A DNA stretch of 64,000 nucleotides from Cichorium intybus. Lineage: Eukaryota > Streptophyta > Magnoliopsida > Asterales > Asteraceae. The translations under genes were made by a program, and so were the position numbers. This document shows, piece by piece, positions 12,501 through 24,390 of the stretch. The stretch is from assembly GCA_023525715.1 (NCBI GenBank), contig CM042012.1, forward strand, positions 120,176,298-120,240,297, written 5' to 3'. Below the pieces are notes generated by a model. That model saw nothing but the letters and a program-made list of their open reading frames with translations, was not told the origin of the DNA and made no database searches. The stretch's first letter is position 1. Each line of letters begins with the position of its first letter.

Positions 12501-13254
12501 ATGCGTACCTTAGGAGATATGCCTGAAATCTGCATAACAGACCCTAGCGGAAACCAGATGACCGTCTATCCTTAGTAGAAGTTGTAGATTAGTATAGGTT
12601 TTATACTAGTGTTTTATTGACTCGTAGGAAGTATTGTATAGACTACCGTGTTGCACGCCGAATTGCTAGACAGAAGTTGGGGAGAAGCTGTTGATTAAAC
12701 TTGAGATTGTATCTCAAACAGAAGAAAAGATTTGGCAAGGTCGAGAAAGCTTGGAAATAGACCAAGATCGACAAGAGTAGTATGCGGATTGTTGAGTAAA
12801 ACCATTGAAACCCCAAGTAAGGGAAGATAGTGGAACTCAAAGTGACCCTCCAGAAGGACTAGAAATTGATGTGGGACAAAAAGGAAAGTTGAGTCCTTGT
12901 TGATTGGACCTGTCCGTATATCCCAAACGCAAGAAATGCGGTGTATTGATTGAAAATCCTTGATGAATTTCAAGATTATCGTAAAGTTTTCTATGGGTCT
13001 CAGGGTTCTGAGAACATAGATTGATAAATGCTAACGAATCCCTCATGTTGAAATGAGAAAGATAAGTGATTAAGGTACCCGGGACAACCGGATGAGTGAT
13101 ATGCGCGTGGTGATATAACCACGAGATATGAAAACTAGTATGGTTAAGTGCTTTGGCAATACCATAATGTTTTCCATATGATATGGGAAACCGAAATTGT
13201 AACGAGAAAGAATTTCTCTCGTTTGTTTGTATGATTTCGGGGACGAAATCTTTT
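9591..13254 (+). pseudogene. Remnant gag-pol of element K, RT core missing
   Basis: No long frame, but gypsy motifs appear in order: RT palm start (FEKKKDKLMHMCIDY near 11046), the 'LAGYYRR' block near 11338, the RNase H lead-in (LTKLTKE near 11390), integrase zinc-domain 'WWPGLKKDM' near 12082, 'HGYDTIWVIADRLTKSAHF'-like text near 12230, 'SRIVSDRDN' near 12372, and an integrase tail resembling GKRGKL near 12877. Between the first two blocks the expected RT catalytic YxDD region is absent and spacing is too short. Stops and frameshifts are scattered throughout. No enzyme can be made from this copy. Confidence 0.82.
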
Positions 13255-13268
13255 GAAGGAGGGGAGAA
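13255..13268 (+). other. Polypurine tract of element K
   Basis: GAAGGAGGGGAGAA, all purine, two bases before the 3' LTR: the plus-strand primer for reverse transcription. It follows the usual end-of-integrase text of this lineage. Confidence 0.9.
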
Positions 13269-13270
13269 TT

Positions 13271-15740
13271 TGTAACGCCAAGATACTTCATTATATAATT
13301 ATAATAAAAGGGTAAATTGGTCATTTTACCATGTAAGGGTAAAATGGTCTTTTGGACAGAAAAGTATTTGGTTTGAAATAATATTTTGAGTTTTGGACTT
13401 AAAATGTTATAAAAACTGATTTTTGGTCGTGTTACCGAAAAAGGGTATTTTGGTCATTTGACCAAGTCAACGACCAATTATGTAAAAATATTGTTGGTTG
13501 TGGCAAAAATGTAAGAAATGAAAGTTTTATTGTAATAAAACTTGATTTTGGTGGTCAAAGTTCAAGAAATGGAACTTTAGGACCAAAAATGTAAATTTTG
13601 TGGTATAAATAGAGAGTTTGACTCTCTTGTTGACTGGCCATTGTTGTGCAGCTACGGGAGTGGATTTTGGAGAGCATTTTCTGCAGAGATCATGAGGCTT
13701 AATACAAGAATTGGAATCCTAGCTTGGAATTGGTGATTCCTAAGCTTTGAAGGTTAGTAAATTCACTTTCTAGCCAAGTTCTTGGATGTGTTTTTCACAT
13801 GATGAACTAGAAACTGAAATTCAGTTGTGAATATGTGTTGTAATAGCCTAATGCTTCCATTGAGTCATGCTAGAAAGGACTTAACTCAAGAAAATGGAAG
13901 TAGGTTGTTATTAGTGATGAATTTGAAGTTTTGGGGTTGTTAGAACTAAGAACCCTAATTCTTCATTTTGATTGATTTGGTTGTTTTAGATGGTTGAAAA
14001 CCTTGTTAAAGTATAAGGTTTTAGTCCTAGAACAAACCCCAATCGATTAAGCACCTGATTAAGGACTTAATGGACCAAAACTGCTTGCTACAGTGCATAA
14101 ATCGCGGCTGGACAGGAGACACCTGCAGGCGATAGGCGCGGTGCGCCCAAAAGCCTGGCGGGGTGCGCCCAGGCGCAGTGCGCCCATGTCTGGGCGGGGT
14201 GCGCCCCTCAGACAGAAACTTTGAAACGCTATCTTTTGCGTTGCTTGTCCGATTAAGCCCAAATTTGGACCATAGGCTCGTTATGGTCTGAAAAGTTTGG
14301 GAAAATTTTTAGATTGAGTTTCCGACCCCTCGGGGGCACTGTAGACCGATCCGAATGCCTCGGTGAATAGTAAAATTCATATAAAGTTAGTAAACGGAAA
14401 GTTTATTAACTAGGCATTATTTATAACGATATTGTATTGAACTCTAGTGTATTAGAGTCAATGTAGATGATTATTAACCTATTATCATTTGGTATATAAA
14501 TGGATAAATAGGTATGGGACAAAATGGTTGTGGTGCACGCAAAGGCAAGAAACAACCGAAATTGAAACGCAGCTAGCATCCAGGTGAGTAATCTCACTGA
14601 TATCATATGCGATATATGATGATTGTATTGTTACAGGTTGAAATGGCTTCGAGGGACGAAAATGACAGGTGTAAAAATATATGTAAAAGACAATACCAGA
14701 TAAGCCGTGAGTCATTGCGATGACAAGAACGGAGCTGTGAGTCAATACATATATATATATAATAAAATGACAAGACCGGAACCAGCCGTGAGTCAATAAA
14801 ATAAAATGACAAGACCGGAACCAGCCGTGAGTCAATAAAACTTATATAGACAAGACCGGAACCAGCCGTGAGTCTAGGCAACAGCGGGCTAACCCGTGAG
14901 CCGTGGTTTACTTTGATGAGCCAAACTTATATAGACAACAGCGGGCTAACCCGTGAGTCTAGGCAACAGCGGGCTAACCCGTGAGCCACGGCAACTGCGG
15001 GCTAACCCGTGAGCCATATCTAACCGGTGCGGCCTTCGGGCTATGTCTCCGATGCGGCCTTTTGGCTATGATTTTGTTACAGGTACATGGTGTGGCCTTT
15101 TGGCTATGATATCGGGTTGTTAAACCCAGCTGGTGCGGCCTTCGGGCTATGATATTGATAATGTTTTGGTGCAGCTTACATAGCTATGACACAGGGTGCG
15201 GCTTATATAGCCATGACATATGATGCAGTCCATCGTGACTAAGAAATATGGGACAGAAATCGATAGATATGATTATCTATGCAAATAACTGATGTGGTTT
15301 GATAATTGCAGGTTGTCATGAAGTAGCCTGTAAGGCTACAGAAATTAGGATGTGAAATCCTAAGAGATATATGGTCAGCCAGTAAGGCTATGAGTTTGGA
15401 TTCGATATCCGAACAGATATACGAATATATTTGATACATGTTATTTGCAGAAATGATTACTCACTGAGCTTTGTAGCTCATACCGTTTGTTACTGTCCCT
15501 GCAGGTTAGCATGATACTGATAGGGGACAAGATAGAGTCCGTGAAATTGAAGTGGGACTCGTAGATGCTGTCAGTAGCAGCCCGGCTTTAAAGGAGTTAT
15601 GGTATTTTTATACTCTCCTTGATACACTTGTACCCGTATTTATTAAAATATACCCCTTGTTATGGTTTTATGTATTGAAACCTGTGTTTTAAATGAAAAA
15701 TTTTTCAGGGGTGTTTTTGTTTTAAAAGCCGGGTGTTACA
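13271..15740 (+). repeat. 3' LTR of gypsy element K
   Basis: 2470 bp, almost identical to the 5' LTR, same ends and same internal TATA (13604-13611). Differences seen by eye include a one-base insertion near 14130, a length change in the AT run near 14748 and single substitutions near 14112, 14227, 14779, 14925, 14996 and 15634. Confidence 0.94.
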
Positions 15741-15745
15741 ATGAT
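15741..15745. repeat. Target-site duplication ATGAT, right copy (element K)
   Basis: Matches 7099-7103. Removing K and one copy restores continuous integrase sequence in Copia H. Confidence 0.93.
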
Positions 15746-17629
15746 TTTATTAGATATGTATATGTTTATCTGATTAAACACAAGTATGAAACCTTTGAGT
15801 TGTTCAGGAAGTTCTAGAACGAAGTAGAGAATCAATTTGGATAGAGGATTAAGAAACTCCGATCCGACAAGCGTGGATATTATTCATAGTCAAGAATTCT
15901 GTTATCATCTGAGGAACTGTGGAACTATTTCACAGTTGAGTCGTCCTAGAACACCACATCATAATAGTGTAGCTGAGAGGAGAACCCAGACATTGATTGA
16001 TATGGTCTGATCCATGATGAGTCACGCTATGCTTCCTATCGGTTTCTAGGGCTATGCCTTAGAGACTATTGCTAGATTCTAAACCTGGTTCCAACTAAGA
16101 AGGTTTCAAAGACACCCTCCAAAATATGGAATAGGAGTTCACCTTCATTAGCACATTTAAAAGGTTGGGGTTGTGAGGCTTACGCCCGTCGTGAAGCTCT
16201 CGACAAGCTAGAACCCAGATTAGAGAGATGTTACTTTGTTTAGTATCTCGACCAATCTTATGTGTATTTGCTCTACAAATTTTCAGAGAACACTATGTTT
16301 GTTGATAGAGGGGCAGTCATCCAAGAGAGGGTGTTGATATCCAAATAGGCTAGTAGGAGCCATGTTGATCTTGATGAGATTCAAGAACCAATTAATAAAG
16401 GACCTGAAGTTGGCACAAGCTCTCAACCAGAGGTTTAAAAACCTGTTGAGCCTCAACCAAGGGTTGCTGTGGAATTTTACATACCTCCACCTCCTATTCA
16501 AAGGTCTGGAAGAGTACGTCATGCACCTGAATTTTATGTTTTACATATTACTGAAGGTGATAGGTGTCAGATAAATCAATACGATCCTATAAGCTATCAA
16601 GAAGTAATGACAGGCCATGAGGTTACCAAATGGAAGGAAGCTATGTTGAGCGAGATGCAATCCCTGTACGATAAGCAAGTTTGGAATTTGGTTGATCACA
16701 CACCTAACCATCAAATAGTTGGGTGTAAATGGGTCTTCAAGAAGAAGGCTAGTATGGATTGAAAGGTACATACATATAAGGTTATACTAGTTGCAAATGG
16801 TTATACTCAGATTCAAGGGATTCAATATGAGGAAAGTTTTTTAGCGGTAGCAATTATTAAATCTATCAGGATATTATTTGGCATAACATCATTTCATGAT
16901 TATGAAATATGGAAGATGGATGTAAAAACTATTTTCCTTAATAGATAACTTACAAAGTATGTGTATATGGCATAGCCAAAGGGTTTTGTACAGTCCAAAT
17001 ATCCAGATAGAGTGTGTAATCTTGAAAAGTCAAATTATGGACTTAAACAAACGTCTCGCAGTTGGAATCTATGCTTCAATGAGAAAACGAAAGAGTTTGG
17101 TTTTTTGAGAAGCAAAGATGAGTCATGTGTATATGTTAGAGCTACTGGGAGTGCTATTGTTTTCCTTGTTTTATATGTCGATGATTTACTACTCACCGAA
17201 AATGATATCCTAACATTGAAAAGTGTAAAAACTTGGCTTGGGGATTACTTTTCTATGAAAGACTTAAGAGAAGCAGCATACAGATTGGGTATAAATATCT
17301 ATGGAGATAGATCTAGGCAACTCATTTGATTAAGCCATAGTACATATATTGATAAAGTCTTGAAGAAATTCTAGATACATGACTCTAAGAAAGGGTTCGT
17401 GTCGATGCAAGATGGTGTGACATTGAGTATGACCAAATATCCTAGTTCTAGTGATGAACTAGAAAAGATGATTCGAGTTCCATATGCTTCAATTCTGGGA
17501 TCGATCATGTATGACATGATATGTACTAGGTCTGATGTCTCGTGTGCTTTGAGTATATCGAGTCAATATCAAGCTAATCCAGGTGAAAATCATTGGATTG
17601 TAGTCAAGAATATTCTGAAGTATCTAATG

Positions 17630-17634
<5 letters not shown>

Positions 17635-17706
<72 letters not shown>
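17635..17706. repeat. (TA)n microsatellite inside Copia RNase H
   Basis: About 36 uninterrupted TA units within RNase H coding sequence, translating as repeated Ile-Tyr; probably grew from a short ATATAT at this point. Confidence 0.95.
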
Positions 17707-17709
<3 letters not shown>

Positions 17710-17720
17710 TCTTGGTATAT

Positions 17721-17932
17721 GGCGATAAGAAATAAGTCAGTGTAAAAGGTTACAGTGATGCTAGCTTCCAAACTGATAGAGACTATTCTCATTAGCAGTC
17801 GATATTCGTGTTCATACTGAATGGTGGGCGATATGAATTAGGTCAGTGTAAAAGGTTACAGTGATGCTAGCTTCCAAACTGATAGAGACTATTCTCATTA
17901 GCAGTCGATATTCGTGTTCTTACTGAATGGTG
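17721..17932 (+). repeat. 106-bp tandem duplication in Copia RNase H
   Basis: The unit starting 'ggcgataagaaataagtcag' at 17721 recurs from 17827 with only a few differences, including a C to T change near the end. The period of 106 is not divisible by three, so the duplication shifts the reading frame. Confidence 0.9.
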
Positions 17933-18300
17933 GGGTAGTGACTTACACGAGTTCTAAGCAATAATAGCATATTTAAATACAAAGGCTGAGTATATTGAAA
18001 TTAATGAAGCTACAAATGAGGCTATGTGAATGAAGAAGTTCATCAGATATCTCAAGGTTATTCCTAGCATTGAGGGTTCTGTTGAAATCTTCTGTGACAA
18101 TGGGGCAATCACCTTGGCTAAAGATCCAAGAGCTCACAAGCGCACAAGATATATAATTAGAAAGTATCATTACATTTGAAAATTTTCAAAGAGGGATACA
18201 TCTTAGTTAGCAGATTTGCATCAGAAGATATTCTATCGATCCATTCACTAAACTAAGCATGATTCTAATACTAGGTCAATAGGCATTAGAATTGCCAATG

Positions 18301-18866
18301 AATTTGGTTTGAGTGTATTTACATAAGTTCGATTAGATTTGGGAACTTATGTTGTGTAAATCTTTATCTGATTTGATGATTATCTTGTAGAGATATTAAT
18401 ATATGCATGGTGCAGCCATTTCTGTAGTTTATTTATCACTATGTTCCAACTTTGCATGTTTTACATGACTTCCAAAATATTAAATTATTCAAACCCTCCA
18501 TAGTCAGTCGTACTTCTAGAAAAAACTAGTGATTCAAGGTTGGCATGGAGTATTGGTATATTGTCCATGGTGATGGACATAACATGGAGAAGCGAATAAT
18601 GCTCATGTTTAGTTAATATAGATTAAGTATTGGAGTAACTTGCACTTAGACATTGCTTCATGAAACTGTTACGAGTTATTCCAAGATGGTAATATCTTAT
18701 ATTTTTTAAGCAAAGATGCACAAGATTCCTTGTTCTGTAGTCTGTTGTGTCTTGGTTTTCTCCAAGCTTGTTCGTAAATGGCAGCCATAAAGAAAATGTC
18801 TAGGTATGACATTATGATTGGATTGGGTCTATGTAGTTAAAGTTAATTTGTTCCTTCTGCTCAACA
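18301..18866. other. Spacer between Copia H coding end and element A
   Basis: Probably the 3' untranslated region or LTR of Copia H, since it directly follows the RNase H end, but no second LTR was found for comparison. The last five bases (CAACA, 18862-18866) are the left target duplication of element A. Confidence 0.4.
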
Positions 18867-19842
18867 TGATTCGTCGCAGTCGTCGATGCGGTAAAAAATA
18901 CAAGATTTATACCTTACAGCTCACTAGCTAGCGGCAAGTAAGGGTCGAACCGTGGAGTCAGTGGACAATATCTGTGTCAAGAACTCGACCAGTCTATAGT
19001 GTCACTCTATAGACGGTTTTTATCCATACACGTGAAAACAATCGGAAATATCGAAAATATGCAATTATAACTACCGATCTAAATCGCATCCAAATCTCGA
19101 CCAATCAAACCAACACAATCTGATCCCGAGATGTAACTCAGAAATCAGAAACCAAATCATTCCCAAATAATCAAATACAACAACGAAGATTGAATCGAAA
19201 CCGTAAACGAACATAAGATATAAGTAAAAATAAAACTTGCATTCAAACCAAACCCACACCGAAAGCCGAATGTTTCCGACTTCGGGTTGAAATCCAGATC
19301 CGTGTGGTCAATGGCATTCTAAAGATCAGAATCCTTGAACACACAATGGAATAAATACCGAAAATAACGAAATAAATACTAAAACTATCAAACTACCAAG
19401 TATTGATCACTAAACTACGAAAATATGAGTCAAAGAAGCCTGAGTTCCACTCAAAGGTCGAATCTCGCTCCCGAATCACGAACCAGATACCTCTATTTAT
19501 AGTTGCTGAAAATGCCTTCCCGCGTCGCCTAAAGGGCTTATCCGCCGCGCGGCTTATCCAAAAACCCGATTCTTCGCACTTTGAAAAATTCAAATTCCAT
19601 CCAGTACACAGCTCACCGCGTCGCGTAGCTCTTCTGGGACCGCGACGCGCGTGTTCCTTGGACTGGAAGTAGCCTTCTTCCATAACTTTGCCATTTTGTA
19701 CGCTTTTTACCCTGTATTTCACATAATTTGTACAACACACACTTGGCACAGAATGTGGGTAATATCGTGATTTATGACATATATTTTACTTAAAAGAGTG
19801 CTCAATAACGACTATAATACTTGATATTACTAGGCGTCGTCA
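18867..19842 (-). repeat. 3' LTR of element A
   Basis: 976 bp. Contains the minus-strand TATA box (plus-strand TATTTATA at 19494-19501) with CG-rich blocks at about 19518-19555 and 19616-19652. The plus-strand right end carries the degenerate terminal inverted pair that is intact in B, C and D. Confidence 0.9.
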
Positions 19843-19860
19843 AACACCCCACACTTGTGC

Positions 19861-19880
19861 CTTGCTTGTCCCCAAGCAAG
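19861..19880 (-). ncRNA. Conserved 3' UTR hairpin next to the 3' LTR (element A)
   Basis: Perfect inverted repeat: arms CTTGCTTG and CAAGCAAG with a 4-nt loop that reads GGGA on the sense (minus) strand. It lies 18 bases from the LTR and directly upstream of the purine-rich AAGTGTGGGGT. Identical copies occur in B (26950-26969) and C (48175-48194). Listed as an RNA structure element, not a stand-alone gene. Confidence 0.75.
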
Positions 19881-20509
19881 TGAGTTTTTAACAAATTCTA
19901 ACAGGAACTCAAACATTTTTGAATGCCTTCAGTTTCAAAGTTTATTGTATTCGAAAAGTTAGATGAAAATGATTTTTAAGAAAAATGACCAGAATACCCT
20001 TTGGGAATCACGACTTTCTAAAGAACCCTTGAGTACAAATTTTCGGTTCACAAAAGTGCACGTACTCATTCAGATTCTAAAGGCCGTTAAGGAACTATCC
20101 ATGACTTTCGATGTTGTCTGTGTAACGAGCTTTCAAAAACACTATCCCAGACCAGACGATCTTAGGTAGTGAGGTGCATAAATGCCCTTTCATGGCCTCC
20201 CTTTTCAGACCTACCGGCTCGAACAACAAAGGCCACTGATTGATATTTCCCTACTCAATCCTATGATATTCTAATTCTAGAATTTCTAACTTCCAGACAC
20301 TCAACATATTTTAACTCAACAATAGCATGATAACAACTAAAACAATATCTTTTGAAAAATACCATAATGTTATAACATTTAAAAGCTATTTGTTTCCAGG
20401 TTACAATTTCTTAAAAATTTTGAAATTTGCTAAAATTTTGAAAAATATGACTATTTCTGTAAAAAATTCAAAAATTCTTTTCGACCGTCCCCACCCCACA
20501 CTTTAAACC

Positions 20510-20529
20510 GTACAACGTCCCCGTTGTAC
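20510..20529 (-). ncRNA. Second conserved 3' UTR hairpin (element A)
   Basis: Arms GTACAACG and CGTTGTAC with sense-strand loop GGGA, followed on the sense strand by AAAGTGTGGGG. Same structure in B (27601-27620) and C (47534-47553). Probably a cis-acting RNA signal; function not known. Confidence 0.75.
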
Positions 20530-20869
20530 ATAGAGAAATTCAAAACAAGGGAGAAAAGAGTTACCCCTTTTGAACGGCGAACTGTTTGATTATCGGGACC
20601 ATTTGTAACAGAGTATCAATTGCACATCTTGGTTTGTTTATCTGGAGTTGTGGCGCAACAGTGAACATGCCTGACATAACACAAGTGTAGGGGTACAGTG
20701 ACCCGACACTTGCATTATGCTACTCCTCAGTGGATCTCATCGGCAGCTTGCAACATAACACAATCAAAACAAACATTAAACTGAAAGTAAAAACAACTAA
20801 AGTAGCAAGTTTATATAAAACGTTTTCAAAATAACAAAAAGAAAAAATACAATCACTCATCATCATGCT

Positions 20870-21735
20870 GCGTCCTAGATGGACCAGCCTCATCGCGGTC
20901 TATAGTCGGGAAGGGTCGTGGCTCCAACCTAGCCTGGACAAGGAGTGCTCGATGTAACTCTACAATCCATCTCAGTTGCACTCTAATATCTGCCACTGCG
21001 GCCGTCAGATCACACAGGGCAGCCTAGACGTCCATAGGCTGCTGCGCTGGCTATGGTGGTGGCTGGACAACTGTTGTCTCTCTCCTCCTCCTCGTGGGTC
21101 TCTCCAACTGTACCTCATCCCCCTCCTCATGCTCTTGCTCCTCCTGCTGAACTGTCGGCTGGTGGAATCTCGGGTGCTATCACGTACTCACCCTGCCGCG
21201 TCTGTTGTACCACCCTATAGCCGTCCCTGCGCGATACGGGGTGGCATCGGCCTCAACCGGGTCATAACCTCGCTGGTAAGAATGCTGTAAGATCGGGTCA
21301 GCCTCGTGATAAAATGCTCGCCAGTCATCAGGCTCCCATCCCTATTCCCAGTAGCCATGATTGTCAGAAAGACAGCAAAAGTATGGGGCAGGTTGAGGAA
21401 CCTGCTCGAATTGGAGAGGACCCATATGTAGAACATGTACTCCCATGGCACATTCTCACTCCCCTTCCTATGTGCAATGGAAGTGGATATGATACGGTGC
21501 ATGGTGCGGTGTAGCGGGGAGCGGAAGTGACTCTCCTTCCCCCCCCCCCCCCCCCCCCGGCCTCAAATCGATCATTGGATATCCATGCCCAAATGATCTC
21601 GTCTGTCTCTCGCTGTGGCTGCTCGATTAGGAAGGCGTCCAGGAATGGCTGGAAATGGATGCTCTCTGTCGCCTCTCGAGTGTAGATCCACATACGCCTG
21701 GCAAACTCACGAACTGTGCACTCCCGACTCTGTCC
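20870..21735 (-). pseudogene. Element A ORF2, 3' part (env-position protein), broken
   Basis: Minus frames match ORF2 of element C: MHRIISTSIAHRK to YFITRL-type text at 21215-21502, and a shifted frame at 21364-21693 with RECTVREFARRM-like text matching C's RECNLREFGRRV. A run of 20 C at 21539-21558 lies between the matching segments and is a likely cause of the frame change. The sequence toward 20870 is further shifted. At 21739 the gene is cut by element D. The domain resembles what databases call a putative plant transposon protein in Athila-type elements; function unknown. Confidence 0.7.
21539..21558. repeat. C20 homopolymer
   Basis: Twenty consecutive C, encoding poly-Gly on the minus strand within broken ORF2 of element A. 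Length may be unreliable in sequencing. Confidence 0.9.
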
Positions 21736-21739
21736 CTAT

Positions 21740-22864
21740 TGACAACGCCTAGTGATATTACATATTTTAGTCGTTGTTGAGCCCTATTCTTAGTGAAATT
21801 ATATCATATATATCGTGGTATTCTCACTTTTCGTGTCAGTACTTGTTTGGAAGAAAATAATGAAAACAGGGACCAAAAGCATACAAATTGGAGAAAGTTT
21901 GGAGAAGAAATAAAAAAATCAGGAAAATACGTACGCGTGCCGCGGAAATCAAGAAGGTGCGATGCGGATACAAGGCGGTGGAACAAATTCAAAGCCCTAA
22001 GAAACGGGGATAAAAACCCTACGCGCGCCTTGAAAACCATATATCCGCGGCGCGGTTGCGTAAAATTTGCAACTATAAATAAAGGTGTTTTCAGCCGAAA
22101 ACCCGAGCAAAACCCTGGTGAAAAATTGGCCGTAGAGGCTCTTTGACTCCAAGAACTCGTTTCCAGCAATTACCTTTGGATATTTCAGGTTTTTATGTTT
22201 AATTTCTTTTTAGTTTAACAGTTAGCTTTAGTGGCTAGGGTTTGTGGGAGTGACAACCACTGACCTTGAGCATTTCATTTACTGTTTTTCAGTTCTTGTT
22301 ACTGTATTGGATGTTTGGAACCTGTTTTGGGTTTATAATAATCATTTGGTTACAAGTAATATTGGTTTTTCGGTGTTTGATGCTTGTTATTGGTTTTGAA
22401 TGCTTGGATTGTGTTTGGATGTGTTTATGACCTTGTTTGGTACTGTTTTCCTTTCCTGATTTCAGTAGCCAATTAGGTTAGTTTTTAGGTTTGATCTCTA
22501 GCCAGTGACTGTCACTTAGATTTTCAGTTATTGGTTCAGTTTATGCCTTGTGATTGTTTGGTTTCTTTGGATGCCTTTGTTGCTTCTGGATTAGAGATGT
22601 ACTTCTGATTTCAGAAAGTAACTAGGTTGAGTTAAAGTTTAGTTAGTCTATGCTTGTTTTGAGATTGTTTAGGTTTATGCTTTTCAGGATCAGTAGTCGA
22701 AAGTTTAGGAACTAAGCCCTCTGACTATAGCGTAACACTATGGTTAGTAATCTATCACCTGACTTGACCACGTAACTCCTGTGGATCGACCCTGACTTCC
22801 ACTGTGTTAAGTGTGTGTGTTAGGTTTTCTTATTTTTGACCGCATGACTACCGCTGCGATGTCA
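21740..22864 (+). repeat. 5' LTR of element D
   Basis: 1125 bp from TGACAACGCC to GATGTCA. TATAAATA at 22074-22081, preceded by CG-rich blocks at about 21930-21965 and 22020-22060. The terminal hairpin arms at its left end match those of C. Confidence 0.9.
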
Positions 22865-22869
22865 AATTT

Positions 22870-22886
22870 TGGCGCCGTTGCCGGGG
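22870..22886 (+). other. Primer-binding site, tRNA-Asp type (element D)
   Basis: TGGCGCCGTTGCCGGGG, a perfect complement of the 3' end of plant tRNA-Asp(GTC) as I know it, five bases after the LTR; typical of Athila-type elements. Confidence 0.9.
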
Positions 22887-22984
22887 AGTTGTGAGCTTGA
22901 GATTAGGTGATTTGTAGGACTTTGCTTCTGATTTTTGGTGTTTGATTTTAGTTCTTTGAATTCTGGTATGTGTACGTCTTCATA

Positions 22985-24107
22985 ATGGGCGATTACATGT
23001 ACCCGAAACAGTATTATGAAAATTATGAAAATCCAGCCGACACCTATTACGAGGATGATTGCTACAATGGATCATCCGATGACAATGGATGGTGGACCAA
23101 GGAGTCATCTCAGCCTGAAATTTTTGCAACTTGGGCCCGACTTTGGGTACTCATGTATAACACTCACCAAGAGCAGAAGGACCAGGCTGATGCTCTGGTA
23201 AGATTGCAAGCTTCTTTAGATCAGTTAGAGGAAGGTTGGAAACGTTCATCAACCTCGCCAGAACCTGAGGCGAGTAATTTTTATACAAATAATATGGCGT
23301 ATGAACCTGCATCATCTGAATATGTGATGGAAGGGCATACACCTTGGGAAAGTCAAGAGACCACTGAGATGGTCGAAACGGTTGTTGAGGAAGAGGTTGT
23401 AGGTGATAATGCTACCTCTGACTCAGTAAACTTTGGAGTTTTTGATGTCTTTGAAAGTATCAGTAATGTTGTTCTGGTGTTGGGTGAATCTATACCATCA
23501 CCAGACAATTTGGTTGATGAGGATGTTGTGGAGGGGGCTATAAGTGACAGTGCAGACCCCAGCCCAACAACTCCCGAAATTGTTGAAATTTTTAATACTA
23601 TTGGGGAAGGGGGTGTAGATGACAATACTACCCCCAAACCTATGATTTTTGAAAATTTTGAGAAGTTTGAAAGCAAGGATCTGATGATGGGTGACTTTGT
23701 ACCACCATCATATCAAACGAGTCGCTCACTCTTGGTTCCGATCCACCTGTTGGACGATGACCAAGAAGTTGATGCTGACGAATTGATATTTGAAAATAAT
23801 AAACATGATTTTATTACCACTCATGATCCATTCATGAATGGAAAGATTAGATGTAATCAATACCATCGATGAGGACATATGGAAGCATCCTGATATGTTG
23901 CCTTCCGATCCCATTCGATTGGAAAACTTTTATTGGTACTGCAAGCCAAAATTGCAAACTGAAGATAGCACGTGGGACACTGGCAAAATGAGATCTGCAA
24001 AACAACTACTGGGAGCAGCGCTAGGCGCGCTTCATGTCAAGCCAGTGGTTTTGAAGAGATATATAAGGAAGGATCGGGCTTGGAGGTTCAAAGCTACCTC
24101 CAAGTAG
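22985..24107 (+). pseudogene. Acidic ORF of element D (unrecognised protein, one frameshift)
   Basis: Starts at the conserved MGDYMYP and stays open to 23872, then continues in the next frame from about 23850 to 24107; comparison with element C shows a +1 change near 23845. The product would be about 345 residues, rich in Asp/Glu, with a Tyr-rich start (YYENYENPADTYYED), repeated acidic patches (VDEDVVEG, GVDDNTTP) and a better conserved C-terminal part (TIDEDIWKHPDM, PIRLENFYWYCKPKL). There is no zinc knuckle, protease or RT motif. It takes the place where gag should be. I do not recognise the family. Confidence 0.75.
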
Positions 24108-24390
24108 TTGCAGGAAATCATCAGAAAACGACAATCGGGCAGCAGCAGAAGGACTGACAAGCCATTCGACCCAGGAAAGCTTGAGGAGCAGTGGGTCAAC
24201 AAAGGGACGGTGGTAACTGAAAATCAGTGGAGGAAGAAGGCATACGATCCACCGTAGCTATAGTAGGAGTAGCACGTCTGGCTGAAGACGTTAAACTTAG
24301 CGCTTGTTGGGAGGCAACCCATCGTGTCATAGAATAGGTTTTGTATTTCTTAGAAATAATTAGGAAAAATATCATCATTAATTGCAGGTA

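Larger units (their letters stand above)
7104..15740 (+). mobile_element. Complete Ty3/gypsy LTR retrotransposon K (Tekay/Del-like), defective pol
   Basis: 8637 bp with LTRs of 2471 and 2470 bp, both beginning TGTAAC and ending GTTACA. It has a tRNA-Met type primer site, a polypurine tract and a 5-bp TSD. By eye the LTRs differ at about six substitutions and two small indels, so the insertion is recent. The internal 3.7 kb shows gypsy pol motifs but is riddled with stops and lacks the RT core, so the copy must have been moved by enzymes from another element. Lineage assignment rests on LTR ends, primer site and integrase tail; it is an inference. Confidence 0.93.
15746..18250 (+). pseudogene. 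Copia H integrase end, reverse transcriptase and RNase H (broken)
   Basis: Integrase resumes after K and includes the N-x-V-A-E-R-region equivalent near 15960. RT starts in the frame at 16469-16762 (SYQEVMTGHEVTKWKEAM, then VWNLVD and VGCKWVFKKK). The frame at 17012-17329 carries the intact catalytic motif YVDDLLL near 17175. RNase H begins near 17399 (TRSDVSCALS) but is disrupted by a TA microsatellite and a 106-bp tandem duplication. The last recognisable piece (DPFTK) is near 18235. Several in-frame stops are present. Confidence 0.82.
5930..18300 (+). mobile_element. Degenerate Ty1/copia element H, split by gypsy element K
   Basis: Plus-strand Copia order is recognisable: gag with a CCHC knuckle, protease, GAG-pre-integrase, integrase, then after an 8.6 kb interruption the rest of integrase, reverse transcriptase and RNase H. 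The integrase reading joins across element K once one 5-bp target copy is removed. Frameshifts and stops are frequent, so the element is inactive. LTR ends were not found; both limits given are the limits of recognisable coding sequence. Confidence 0.8.
21740..24390 (+). mobile_element. Truncated Athila-like element D (5' LTR, primer site, acidic ORF)
   Basis: Inserted in A in the opposite orientation. The left boundary is a clean LTR start (TGACAACGCC). Colinearity with element C holds through LTR, primer site, acidic ORF and the conserved 'gggaggcaaccca' junction (about 24308-24322), then stops near 24391 after 'ttgcaggta'. ORF2, 3' UTR and 3' LTR are missing, as is the matching TSD (CCTAT expected). 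About 85 codons of A's ORF2 that should lie at the junction are also missing, so a deletion removed the right half of D plus flanking A sequence. Confidence 0.85.
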
